A stretch of 35,041 nt of DNA, taken from positions 67,228-102,268 of the forward strand of contig JBNGIQ010009459.1 in the NCBI GenBank assembly GCA_049999765.1, read 5' to 3'. Source of the DNA: Phaeoceros laevis (taxonomy: Eukaryota; Anthocerotophyta; Anthocerotopsida; Notothyladales). The notes beneath the pieces are model-generated. The model was given only the letters and a program-made list of their open reading frames with translations, was not told where the DNA came from and made no database searches. Made by a program: the position numbers and the translations under genes. This document shows positions 20,825 to 30,845 of this stretch, piece after piece; position 1 is the first letter of the stretch, and every line of letters starts with the position of its first letter.

Positions 20825-22964
20825 ATGGCACCGAGCTTGAAAATCATGATGAAGGCAATCATGGCTGAACGGACAGAAGCTATGCACAAGAGGAAAAGGG
20901 AGGCATACGCGAAGGAGCTTCTCGACATGATTAAGAGAACATGCCTTCCAGTTGAAAAAACAAGCCAAGAAGATAGGAAACCATGCCTTCCACATGACAA
21001 TCCTGCAATGTACCTTGACCATGAGGAGGATCTTTGTGCCATGCAAGAGGAAGCAACCGTAGAAGACGGTTTGATGACAGTTTCATTGCTTAAACATCAG
21101 CGCATGGCACTTGCGTGGATGGAAAAGCGGGAGGCACTATTAGAAGGCCTTCCTCGGGGAGGCATATTGGCTGACGACCAGGGGTTGGGAAAGACTATAT
21201 TGGCCATGGCCCTAATCTTGAAAAACCGGTCACCTAGACCTGTTGGAAATGATGGCCATGGTGGTACATTAGTGGTTTGTCCCACTAGTGTTGTGCGGCA
21301 GTGGGCTGCAGAATTGAAGACCAAGTCAAGCCGGAAAGCTGATCTTACGGTTCTGCTCTACCATGGTCCTAGTAGGACAAAGCATGAACAAGAGCTAGGT
21401 ATGTATGATGTGGTCCTTACGACATATGATATCGTGGCACTAGAGAATCCAACTCCAAAATCATGGAAGGAAGACGGTGTAGGATATAACGGTGACTTTT
21501 TAGATATCGAGCAGTGGAGAGTTGGTCAAGCAAGAGCTCAAAGTAGGGTGGAAAACAATGCCCTGAAGAAGAAGAATAAGAAAACGCTGCATGGCCCATT
21601 GTCAAAGATCAAATGGTTTCGTGTTATTCTGGATGAAGCCCAATGCATCAGGACCGCGTCAACAATCACCGCTCGTGCTGTATGGGGCTTGGACACCGAG
21701 CGAAGGTGGTGCTTGTCAGGGACCCCGTTACAGAATAGGCTGGGAGACTTATATAGCTACTTACGCTTCTTCCAGTACCCCGAATACGAGCTTTATGTGG
21801 AGTTTCACAATCGAATCAAAAGGTTTGCTGACAAAAGTTCACCAGATCCACAATTTCTACGCTATAAAGCTGAAGCTTACAAGTTGGTGAGAAACATTTT
21901 CAAGAACATCCTCCTACGCCGCACAAAAACAACAAAGATTCAAGGTCAGCCTATTTTGTATCTGCCTCCTCGAATAGTGAACTTAACAAGAAGTTGAGTT
22001 TACCCCTGAAGAAGCACACTTCTATGAGGAGTTGAGAGTTGAAGTTAAGGACAAGATTGAACAGTTCGTGAAGTCGGGCAAGAGTTTAATGAGCAGATTT
22101 CTTGTTCTCATGGTCTACTTATTACGGATGCGGCAAGCGTGCAACCATTGTAGCCTGGTCACAAAGTGGAAGGAAAGACAATCCAATAAAGGCGTAGAAG
22201 CAAATGTCACCGAAGAGCTAGCGCTATGTGTTGTCTGCCATGACATTGCAACTAGCTTAGCGGCTACATCATGCGGTCATGTGTGCTGCCAGGACTGCGT
22301 AGATGTGGATAAAGGCGCATGCCCCTTATGTGACAGCGCCCTACAGAGCTATGATACAAAAACAAGCTCTACCTCCTGGTTAGATAACCAAGACACGAAG
22401 ATGACAAACAAAAAGTGGGGTTGCTCAAGCAAAATCAAAGCTGCTATGGATAAAATTCGAGCCATTCCAATTGGAGAGAAAGCCCTTGTATTCTCTCAGT
22501 GGACTCGAATGTTAGACCTACTGGAACAACCCTTGAAGGAAATGGGAGTCAAGTTCTGCCGACTCGATGGAACTATGTCGATTGCAGCCCGGGATCAGGC
22601 AGTTCACAGCTTTAACAACGATCCATCGGTGCGTGTAATTCTAATGTCCCTGAAGGCAGCCAGTCTTGGCTTGAATATGACAGCAGCATCACGCGTTCTA
22701 CTTTTGGATGCATGGTGGAATCCTACTGTAGAAGAGCAAGCCATAGATCGTGCGCATCGTATTGGGCAAACTCGTCCCGTGATTGTGACAAGGTTTTACA
22801 TGAAACGTTCTGTGGAGGAAAGAGTACTACAGATTCAAGACAAGAAGAGGGAGATGGTGGAGCTAGCCTGGGGAGAGGGAGAAATTGGTGACATAATACA
22901 CAACAAGCTCACCGAAGAAGATTTTCGCTCCTTGTTGGATACTCACGAATCTGAAGACTTGTAG
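20825..22964 (+). pseudogene. SNF2/RING helicase-like (CHR27/28 group), frameshifted
   Basis: Two adjacent frames make one SNF2 protein of about 713 residues. The first (20825-21997) has the Walker A region GGILADDQGLGKT, VVCPTSVVRQW, the VILDEAQCI box and CLSGTPLQNRLGDLYSYLRF. The second (read from about 21993) has FTPEEAHFYEELR, a C3HC4 RING finger (CVVCHD to CPLC), VFSQWTRMLDLLE, RLDGTMS and the motif VI block EEQAIDRAHRIGQTRP, ending at 22964. The DDQGLGKT and DEAQ variants are typical of the CHR27/28 group. The frame shifts between 21987 and 21994 inside the conserved NLT-VEFTPEE join, where a one-base deletion would restore it. An intron there would remove conserved residues. The whole gene is intronless and starts shortly before the helicase domain, unlike full-length relatives, so a retrocopy is possible. 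Otherwise all motifs look intact, so a very recent lesion or an assembly error is equally possible. Confidence 0.8.
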
Positions 22965-23622
22965 GGCAACCGCAGCTGAATAGAAACTTGAATGTACATG
23001 TACGGGTAGAGAATGGTGTCATCATGGCCAGGGGAGAATGTATGAGTTTTAGTGGCCTTGCTGGACCTTCACCCGTGGGCAGCTCAGGTTTTTGCATTGT
23101 ACATGTACTACAATTTTCAAGTTCTGATGCATGCTCCCTTGAACTCCAAACCAAATAAATTTATATCAATGCTGACAATCCAGCACTTGAGAGCCCATCC
23201 CGGATTGCCAAGTGACCAGTCTCTAGGTAGGTCTCAGAATTCCGGACACCGTGCTATTACCATTTCTCCTTGTGTCGCAAGATTTGTTGCACAATCGCTC
23301 GACTAAGCTGACTCGCTCTCTTGTCACTCTGCATAAGTAATTAACTGCACATTCATGAAGCTAGCTTTCACATATCCACATAGAGGTCCTTGAAAACAGT
23401 AGCTACTAATGTTCCGAGCTTTGCTCCAAACTCATTAAGCTCAAGATTCTGGGCTGCAAAATTATAACTCAACGAGCGAGCTCGAGGGATTTTCCCCAAA
23501 ACTTCTGCCAATTCCGGGAATGTTTTCCTTCATCGCGCTTTGTGGGTGCGTCCCAAAATGCATATATCCCAATCAGGACCGCTCTTAGCTCAACAAACGT
23601 TGTAGTGTAATTTCTTCCATCC
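22965..23622. other. Convergent 3' region between SNF2 and PPR genes
   Basis: No gene is seen. Two copies of the palindrome GTACATGTAC occur (near 22994 and 23099). It carries the 3' UTRs of both converging genes. Confidence 0.5.
23154..23159 (+). promoter_or_regulatory. Candidate polyadenylation signal AATAAA
   Basis: AATAAA 190 bases after the SNF2 stop, in an A/T-rich stretch. It could end that transcript; motif-only evidence. Confidence 0.3.
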
Positions 23623-26600
23623 TCACCAGTAGTCGCCACAAGAGCACTTACCTTCCTTGTAGACGTGAAACCGTATTGCATCCCTGCAGATTATAGTGCG
23701 CTGCTCGATTCTCGAGATGAACCCAATGGCCCTGTGACAATCCTCGCACACCCGCAAATTTTTCACCACTCGGATAGTCGTTCCAGCAGGTGTTTTTAGT
23801 AAAGCATATGCTATAGCAAGCCTCTCACTATGACCACATAGAGAGTCCGCCTTCTCGTCATCGGGCATGTCTCGCGATACCGACTCGAGGTGTGCTACGT
23901 ACCCTAGTTTCTTCATTTTGACCAAAAGATTTCCCAGCTTTGCATATATATCCTGGCTTTCAGGATGTCTTCGATCCCCCACTACAAAACCATGTGTTTC
24001 TCCGCTGAAGTCCGTCCACTGGCTCCGTCCAGGTTGCTTCCATGCTTGTGACTTCACCCTCGCTGTCTGCATTGCTTTGGCCTCCTCCTTCATGTGAGCA
24101 GCAGCATAGATGTTTGACATCAGAACATATGCTGCAGCATCATCTCTATCCAACCTAACTGCGCATTCAAAAGCCTGTCTTGCAAGATCGACATCTCCCC
24201 ACTTCCGACAAGCACCCAGAATACATTTCCAGATTGCACTGTCCGGTTGAAAAGGCATCGCCTTCGCTATCTCCATGGCCTCCTTTAGTTGTCCCGAGCG
24301 TCCAAGCAGATCAACCACACAAGTAAAGTGTTTCATTGTCGGGGTGATGCCATACTCTTTGCTAATGGCCTCGAAGTACTTCTGGCCCTTGTCCACCAGA
24401 CCCACATGACTGCATACAGTGAGAACAGCAAGAAGCGTAATGCTGTCTGGCTGTACACCCTCCTGCTTCATTTTACCAAACAAGTCAAAAACAAGTTCAC
24501 TCTCTCCTTGATGCGAATATCCTGAAATTAATGCATTCCATGCAACAATCCCTTTCAGGGGCATCGCATCAAACACCTGTTGTGCGTCTGCCATGCTCCC
24601 ACATTTACTGTACATATCAATCAGACTAGGTGTCACAAACGAGTCAATACCCTCCAGGCCAGCTATCAAAATCTGGTCATGGATTTCTTTCCCCTTCTCC
24701 AGTCCTGCCACACTACCGCAAGCATTCAGAGCAGCCACATATGTTCTGCCATCGGGTACCATACGTTCCTGCTGCATCCTGCCATACAATTGCAAAGCCT
24801 CTTCACCCTTGTCCATCTGGGCATACCCCAAGATCATGGCAGTCCAAGAAGCCACGTCCCGGTGAGGCATTTTCTCAAAAACACGCCTAGCATCTGCAAG
24901 ACTCCCACATTTTGCATACACATCCAGCAGCATAGTCTCTACAAACACATCTGACCCAATATTAGATTTCACAATATTAGCATGGATTTCTCTAACAGCC
25001 TCCAGACACTTTTGTTTCAAAGCTATCCCATCACCCTGACTCCTCTCTCCTGATTCCAGCTCGCTGCTACAAGCCTTGAGCGCACCAACATATGTCCGGC
25101 CATCTGGTACTACACCTTCCTGTTGCATTTGCGTGTACAGTTTCAGAGCATCTTCACCTTTGTTCACTTGGGCATATCCCAAGATCATGGCATTCCAGGA
25201 AACCACAGTGCGGTCAGGCATCTTCTCAAACACACGTCTAGCATCCTCCAAGCTCCCACATTTCACATACACATCCACCAGCATGTTTCCCACAAACACA
25301 TCAGACTCAAACTTGCCAGTCATTATATTTAAGTGAATTGATTTCACAGTTTCGAGACATTGAGTCTGCACAGGCATTCCATAATTGCCATTCATGGCAT
25401 CCAACGGTGCCATGGTTCTACAGGCCTTCAGTGCACTAACATATGTTCGGTCATCAGGTACCACGCCTTCTGTTTGCATCTGGCTGTACAATTGCAATGC
25501 GTATTCGCCCTTCTCCATTTGGGCGTACCCCAAGATTAGAGCATTCCAGGACACGACATCACGATGTGGTATCTTCTCAAACACCACCCTAGCATCATCC
25601 AGGCTCCCACATTTTGCATAGACGCCCACCAGCATGTTGCCAACAAACACATCTGACTCAAACTTTGCCTTCACGATATCTGCGTGTATGGATCTCACAG
25701 TTCTCAAGAATCTGCTTTTCAAACTCATGCCGTCACCTTCGTTTTGTTCTCCTGACTCTGCCATGGTGCTGACAGACTTCAGCACACTAACATATGTCCG
25801 GTCATTTGGCACAATGCCTTCCTGTTTCATCCGAGTGTACAGCTCCAAAGCCTCTTCACCCTTGGCCATCTGCACGTACCCTAAGATCATAGCATTCCAG
25901 GAAACCACAGTACGCCCTGGCATCTGCTCAAACACACTCCTTGCATCCTCCAGGCTGCCATGTTTTGCATATGCATCCACGAGCATGGTACCAACAAACA
26001 CATCGGCATCAACCTTTGCTTTCACTACCTCCCTATGGATGGATCTAACAGTCTCCAGAGATCCTTCTTTCACAGTTGTGGCTTCAACTGCATTCCTCCC
26101 ACCCAGTTCTGTCACAGTGCTACAAGCCTTGAGTACACTAACATATGTCCGGTCATTAGGTGCTACACCTTCTAGTCTCATCCGTGTGTACAGCTGCAGA
26201 GCCTCTTCCCTCTTGCCCATGTGGGCATATTCCAAGATCATCGCATTCCAGGAAACCACAGTGCGATTAGGCATCTTCTCAAACACCCGCCTTGCGTCGT
26301 CCAGGCTCCCACATTTTGCATACACGTCAACCAGCATGGTCCCGACAAAGGCATCTGACTCGAACTTCCCCTTCAGAATGTCGCTGTGGATGGATCTTGC
26401 AGTCTGCAGACATCCTTCTTTCACAGTTTTTCCTTCACCATCATTCCTCTCCACAGATTCTACTATTGTGCTGCAAGCCTTCAGAGCACTGACATAAGTC
26501 CGACCATCAGGTACCACACCTTCCTGTTGCATTTGGCTAAATAACTCCAGAGCCTCTTCACCCTTATCCACCTGGGCGTAGCCTAAGATCATGGCTGTCC

Positions 26601-28062
26601 AAGAAATCACGTCACGATGAGGAATTTTCTCAAACACACTTCTGGCATCCCCAAGGCTCCCACATTTTGCATACACATTCACAAGGATATTTCCCACAAA
26701 CAAATCCTCCTCAAAATTTTGCTTCGCAAGATCTGCATGGATGGATCTGACAGTTTCCAAACACTTTGCCTTTGAAGCTATGCCATCACCTCCATTCCCC
26801 TCTCCCAGTTCCGCCAGGCTACTACAAGCCTTGAGTACACTCACGTATGTCCTGCTATCAGGTACCACAGCTTCTCTTTGCATCCGGAAGTACAATTTAA
26901 AAGCTTCATCGCCCCTATCCAACTGGGCGTACCCCAAAATCATGGCATTCCATGAAACCACATCACGACGAGGCATTTTCTCAAAAACTCGCCTAGCATC
27001 CTCCAGGCTCTCACATTTCGTGTACACATTAACCAGCATATTCCCCACAAACACATCTGCCTCGAAATTTCTACTAACAACATCTGCGTGAATGGCTTTT
27101 ACAATATCTAGACATTGTTTTCTCAAAGCTTTGCCATCACCTTTATTCCGCTCTCTCGATTCTGCCATGGTACTGCAAGCCCTAAGTGCACTAACATATG
27201 TTCGGCTCTGGGGTACAAAACCTTGAACTTGCATCTGGGTGTACAATTGCAAAGCCTCTTCACCCTTATCCATCTGAGCATACACCAATATCATTGTGTT
27301 CCAGGTGACCACAGTACGAATAGACATCTTCTCAAACACATGCCTTGCATCGTCTAGGCTCCCACATTTTCCATACACATCCACCAGCATGGTCCCTACA
27401 AACACATCTGATTCAAACTTCTGCCTCAGTATATCTCTGTGAATGGCTCTCACGACTTCCAGACATCGTTTTTTCATAGAAATGGCATTACTTTCATTCC
27501 TACCTCCCGATTCTGCCATGATACAGCAAGCTTTTAGTGCACTTACATATGTTCGACCATTAGGTACCACACCTTCCTGTTGCATTTGAGTGTACAGTTT
27601 CAAAGCCTCTTCCCCCTTGTTCATCTGAGCATACCCCGAGATCAGTGCAGTCCAGGAAACAACATCACGATGTGGCAACTTCTCAAAGGCATGCTTTGCG
27701 TCCACCAGGCTCCTACATTTGACATATGCATCAACGAGCATGGTGCCCACATACAAATTAGACTCAAAGCCACTTCTGACCACCTCAGCGTTCATTGTTT
27801 TAGCACTTTCCAAGTCCTGCAAGGTGCTGCATGCCTTCAATAGGGCCACAAAAGTGCGCGGGCTTGGTTCCACTCCATCTTTCCGCATTTCCTTGTACAT
27901 TCCAAGAGCCTGCCTAGCCTGCCCACCCTTGGTATACTGTGATATACGTGCCGTCCAAGAATACTCAGCCCTATGGAAGGATTTGACGTCAACAACAGTT
28001 TCAGGACTCCTTTCACTATCAAGCCTAGAGCCACTCTGAAAGCTGCATGCACTAACTTTCAT
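23623..28062 (-). CDS. DYW-type PPR protein with eight 117-residue repeat units
   Basis: PLS-class PPR protein, expected to bind organelle RNA and edit C to U. From ATG 28062 it has 1479 residues. The frame is open about 46 codons further up without an ATG, so an upstream exon may supply the start. Counting from 28176: one unit without insert (residues 107-207), eight 117-residue units (208-1143), one unit without insert (1144-1245), then E1/E+ motifs and a DYW domain. The deaminase signature is present (HSERLAIA; CEDCH; final CSCGDYW), as is the PG-box region PGRSQWTDFSGETHGFVVGD. S motifs read like DVFVGNMLVDVYAKCGSLED and P motifs like VVSWNAMILGYAQMDKGEEA. No intron is seen in the body. 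No transit peptide is evident, consistent with a missing first exon. It faces the SNF2 gene tail to tail. Confidence 0.9.
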   Translation of the reverse strand: MKVSACSFQSGSRLDSERSPETVVDVKSFHRAEYSWTARISQYTKGGQARQALGMYKEMRKDGVEPSPRTFVALLKACSTLQDLESAKTMNAEVVRSGFESNLYVGTMLVDAYVKCRSLVDAKHAFEKLPHRDVVSWTALISGYAQMNKGEEALKLYTQMQQEGVVPNGRTYVSALKACCIMAESGGRNESNAISMKKRCLEVVRAIHRDILRQKFESDVFVGTMLVDVYGKCGSLDDARHVFEKMSIRTVVTWNTMILVYAQMDKGEEALQLYTQMQVQGFVPQSRTYVSALRACSTMAESRERNKGDGKALRKQCLDIVKAIHADVVSRNFEADVFVGNMLVNVYTKCESLEDARRVFEKMPRRDVVSWNAMILGYAQLDRGDEAFKLYFRMQREAVVPDSRTYVSVLKACSSLAELGEGNGGDGIASKAKCLETVRSIHADLAKQNFEEDLFVGNILVNVYAKCGSLGDARSVFEKIPHRDVISWTAMILGYAQVDKGEEALELFSQMQQEGVVPDGRTYVSALKACSTIVESVERNDGEGKTVKEGCLQTARSIHSDILKGKFESDAFVGTMLVDVYAKCGSLDDARRVFEKMPNRTVVSWNAMILEYAHMGKREEALQLYTRMRLEGVAPNDRTYVSVLKACSTVTELGGRNAVEATTVKEGSLETVRSIHREVVKAKVDADVFVGTMLVDAYAKHGSLEDARSVFEQMPGRTVVSWNAMILGYVQMAKGEEALELYTRMKQEGIVPNDRTYVSVLKSVSTMAESGEQNEGDGMSLKSRFLRTVRSIHADIVKAKFESDVFVGNMLVGVYAKCGSLDDARVVFEKIPHRDVVSWNALILGYAQMEKGEYALQLYSQMQTEGVVPDDRTYVSALKACRTMAPLDAMNGNYGMPVQTQCLETVKSIHLNIMTGKFESDVFVGNMLVDVYVKCGSLEDARRVFEKMPDRTVVSWNAMILGYAQVNKGEDALKLYTQMQQEGVVPDGRTYVGALKACSSELESGERSQGDGIALKQKCLEAVREIHANIVKSNIGSDVFVETMLLDVYAKCGSLADARRVFEKMPHRDVASWTAMILGYAQMDKGEEALQLYGRMQQERMVPDGRTYVAALNACGSVAGLEKGKEIHDQILIAGLEGIDSFVTPSLIDMYSKCGSMADAQQVFDAMPLKGIVAWNALISGYSHQGESELVFDLFGKMKQEGVQPDSITLLAVLTVCSHVGLVDKGQKYFEAISKEYGITPTMKHFTCVVDLLGRSGQLKEAMEIAKAMPFQPDSAIWKCILGACRKWGDVDLARQAFECAVRLDRDDAAAYVLMSNIYAAAHMKEEAKAMQTARVKSQAWKQPGRSQWTDFSGETHGFVVGDRRHPESQDIYAKLGNLLVKMKKLGYVAHLESVSRDMPDDEKADSLCGHSERLAIAYALLKTPAGTTIRVVKNLRVCEDCHRAIGFISRIEQRTIICRDAIRFHVYKEGKCSCGDYW
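24748..27555 (-). repeat. Eight tandem 351-bp units inside the PPR gene
   Basis: Units B to I each encode 117 residues, starting at RTYV and running L-S-P (L motif with insert, S motif, P motif). Two units I counted fully are exactly 117 residues, and the block spans 8 x 351 bases. Each carries a 16-residue insertion after the helix beginning LKAC, such as GRNESNAISMKKRCLE, missing from the flanking units (101-102 residues). The units are clearly related but diverged, so this is an old amplification under coding constraint rather than a recent slippage. Confidence 0.88.
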
Positions 28063-28785
28063 AGATCCAATTTTCCTCTCCAGAGCCTCTGCCACCCGTT
28101 TTGGAGTACTCCCGTGGTCTTTCCAGACTGCCTCCGGGGTAGTATTCGGTCTAAAGTCTGCAAAGCTAGGATGCAACTGGTCATAAGACCATCCAGATTG
28201 TTAGCACATCACCTCCTTACCACCGAAAAAGCCATCAGAATCGGGGTCAAAGTCAGGCCTTCACTTACTTCCTGTTGTCCTTTCTCCCACCAGTCGAAGT
28301 GATCTTTGACATATTGCAGCCACAGAGAATCTACACTGCCTTCGGTCCAGTTGGAAGCCAACCCTACAACCAGAGCTCAAAGTCTTATGCCAACTGCAAC
28401 TGTCGCGGAATCAACAGTGTCATACGAGAAGCCCAAAACGTTTGCTGACTTTACAAACTCGAGTTGCACAACTCCTGTCTGAAATGGAACACTGGAGACA
28501 GGTCTGACTTACCCACCTTACTTCTTCCTTTATCACACCACTGGGTCGGCTTCTCAGACAATTTTCGCCAAAGACGTCCCGTCATGCTTGCGGAGTCTGC
28601 AATTCACCACGTTGAACGTGCTGCATTGAGATATATCGGGGTGCCTTTATCGCTACACAATGGACCCGATCCCGTACCTTTTGAGTTTAGTCTCTGAATT
28701 GGTGACACATTGATGGTCTCCAGCTTCTGCTTGACGCAGGCAGTTGATGCCTGCATTGGATGCAAGCGAGTACTACACCGCAGCT
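28063..28785. other. Upstream region of the PPR gene
   Basis: On the minus strand the PPR frame stays open up to an in-frame TAA near 28200, with candidate acceptors at GACCAG| (about 28179) and TTTGCAG| (about 28161). No upstream exon with an ATG could be identified. The rest shows no recognisable gene. Confidence 0.4.
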
Positions 28786-29170
28786 TGGTAACTTCCAAAG
28801 TGCCAAATCGAGTGAGTGCCAAAGCCATCATTCTTACTGTTTCATGCTGCCACAAGGGGATCGGTCCCCGGTTTCACGACATCAGCAGACTGTCGTTATG
28901 CATCCAGGTTGTCTAGCGGATGTTCGGAGCCCAGTCCTCACATCTTCTTTGAGAGTTTTCGCAGCACCAGCAATGCCTCTGCTCTCGGATTGCCTGAAGC
29001 AGTCTCTTCTTAGCAACCAGTGTGTAGCAGCAACTCTCATCCATAGCACCCAATGACGTGCCGGATGGCCTGCTGCAGAAGAGGCCGAAGTATGTCAACT
29101 GCGCAAACCTACTGCACGAGGCACTGCAAGGTTACTCCTCAAGCTCCTCTTTTGTTCATTCTTTGTGCCG
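28786..29170 (-). repeat. Dispersed repeat family 2, copy 2 (inverted)
   Basis: Reverse-complement copy of 754-1120. In the frame at 29098-28913 only four base differences from copy 1 were counted, three of them synonymous and one changing Gly to Arg. It lies about 720 bases upstream of the first in-frame ATG of the DYW-PPR gene and points the same way. Confidence 0.88.
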
Positions 29171-29700
29171 CAATGACGTTCACAGTCTCCTCTTGTTTTT
29201 CACAAACAAAGGAAGCTGCTGCTCTTCCGAGTTTCAATGATGCAGAGACTCACTATAGGAGTTTCGGTCCACTTTTCGATAGAACCGGCTAGTCGATGTA
29301 TTGCTCACAGTAGCTTTGGAGCCAGTAACAGGAGATGATCTCAGTCCTGTTTTTCGGCATGACAGTCCCTGGATTGCCATGATGAAGGTTGTGAGTGAGC
29401 TGATGACCAATGTGATTCCGTTTAGGTCTTCGCCTGTTCTCTGCCGGCAAAAAAATTGTGTGCAGCCGTTGTAAGCTAGATCCGGTCATAGAGCTTTCTC
29501 ACCAACAACCGCGGTACTGTTGTGGCCATGTGATGGACTGAATTTCTACGGCAGTTACCAGGCAATCCAGCATTATATCGTGACGAGAGCTGCGAAGCCC
29601 AGCACCATCAGGCCCTCACGTCGATCAGGAGAGCTTGGGTAATCGCTGGGTGATGTCCCACAAAAAGCTGATTAGGGAGGGAATCAGACATCTTATCCAC
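29171..29700 (+). other. Unassigned DNA with a coding-like stretch
   Basis: A 61-codon frame at 29289-29474 (LVDVLLTVALEPVTGDDLSP and onwards) reads like ordinary protein. An adjacent frame just upstream ends with HYRSFGPLFDRTG. Together they could be remnants of one gene, but no family is recognised and there is no start. The remainder to 29700 shows nothing. Confidence 0.25.
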
Positions 29701-29920
29701 CTTACCCTGACGTCGCGCGCGCCTGGTGGTGCTGAGGGGGGAGGCCCTCCCGCTGGTGATGGTGCTCGCAGTAAAGAGTCCGTGGCCATGGCGTGAAGCT
29801 CGGCGGCACGTCGACACCCGAGGGAGTCTTAGAGCCAACCTCAGTCTTAAGGAGGTGTTGCACCAGCCAGGGCCATCCCCGGGGAGGATTTTTCCCAAGT
29901 TTTCCGACGTCTAGATGCAT
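29701..29920. other. GC-rich island of unknown nature
   Basis: This stretch is clearly richer in G+C than its surroundings (CGTCGCGCGCGCCTGG near 29710) and has frames open on both strands, which is expected from the composition alone. No protein family is recognised. Transposon-derived sequence is possible but unproven. Confidence 0.3.
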
Positions 29921-30482
29921 TTTGTGAACCAGTTGGCATTCATGTGGCTTGCCTCATAAAACCCCCTCGCACACCGATGGGCTTGTGACTTTTTGCAGCA
30001 CAGTCCTGCTTGTGTGCTTGTGACTTTCTGCAGCACACCTGCAATATTTGACGGTTGCATCGCCATGTGCCCTTGTTCCGAGATGCTACAGGTCGGACCC
30101 AAGCTCCCTGGCCATCTTCATTCTCTGTTCTGATCCGTGGTCTAACAGCAAGCTTCCAGTGAAGCCGAAGTAGCAGGCCTGGACCTGGACATATGCTCTT
30201 CCTTCAATTCTGGACCTGGAAATATGAGCCCTGGAATGGTGCTGCAGAACTGGGTTCAGATGGAACGCTCTGGATTTTCTGTTGGATGCTGTGAAGTCAG
30301 TTGAGCGATCTTAGCCCGTGCTTCCAACAAAATCCTAGGATTTTCCCTGAGCAACATCTCCGGCAGCACCTGCACCATCTTTCAAAATAAAGATAAGCGT
30401 TCTTCTTCAAAATAATTCCCAGTCTTCTTCCAACTCTTGTAATCCATGGCTGAAAAGAACTGGAGCAAGGAATATCACTTAC
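29921..30482. other. Degenerate intergenic DNA
   Basis: Small local duplications occur (GTGACTTTTTGCAGCACA and GTGACTTTCTGCAGCACA near 29985-30036; TGGACCTGGACATATG and TGGACCTGGAAATATG near 30182-30226). A 40-codon minus-strand frame at 30378-30256 (LRENPRILLEARAKIAQL) looks protein-like but is too short to call. Confidence 0.35.
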
Positions 30483-30648
30483 ACAGGTTGTACCAGAATC
30501 CATTAATGTAGCCGAGGGCCATCACTGCCTTCCTTTCCACAGCCCAGCCAGCCTGTCCCGCTGCAAATTTTCCATGCCTCCCAGCATCCCTTCCGAGGAG
30601 GTTGCCAGGTCCTAGCCTCCGATCATGCAACACCACCACCTCTGCTCT
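30483..30648 (-). other. Candidate internal exon of an unrecognised gene
   Basis: On the minus strand 55 codons are open between an AG at 30649-30650 and a perfect GTAAGT donor at 30482-30477. The peptide reads AEVVVLHDRRLGPGN, then LLGRDAGRHGKFAAGQAGW, then ERKAVMALGYINGFWYN, which has normal protein character. About 70 bases later an acceptor (TTCTTTTCAG, about 30445) could join to MDYKSWKKTGNYFEEE, which soon stops. No family is recognised. It may be an exon of a dying gene or chance. Confidence 0.3.
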
Positions 30649-30845
30649 CTAGTCACGTTCAGTGCCGCAATTGGTATCATAATTGCCCGCGATGGCGTTC
30701 CGTTAAGGCTTGTAGCCTACAGACAAGGGACTCCAATTCTGTGAGCTTGTCTCCAGGAGTCCAGGGTTACCCAACTCTCCGAATGCTGTCCATCTCCCAT
30801 TTGGACAAGGCCTCCTCTCAATGCAAGAGAAAAGAATTTTGTGAC
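30649..30845. other. Intergenic DNA, nothing recognised
   Basis: No gene, repeat or motif could be supported here. Confidence 0.4.

Noticed and set aside
21987-21997. Programmed ribosomal frameshifting in the SNF2 gene
   Set aside because: No slippery heptamer or known precedent in this family. A simple mutation or sequence error is more economical.
24748-27555. The 351-bp tandem repeats as a CRISPR-like or satellite array
   Set aside because: They are long, diverged and continuously coding for PPR motifs.
30256-30378. 40-codon minus-strand ORF (MVQVLPEMLL...)
   Set aside because: Too short and without a family match to call a gene; kept only as a hint beside the orphan exon.
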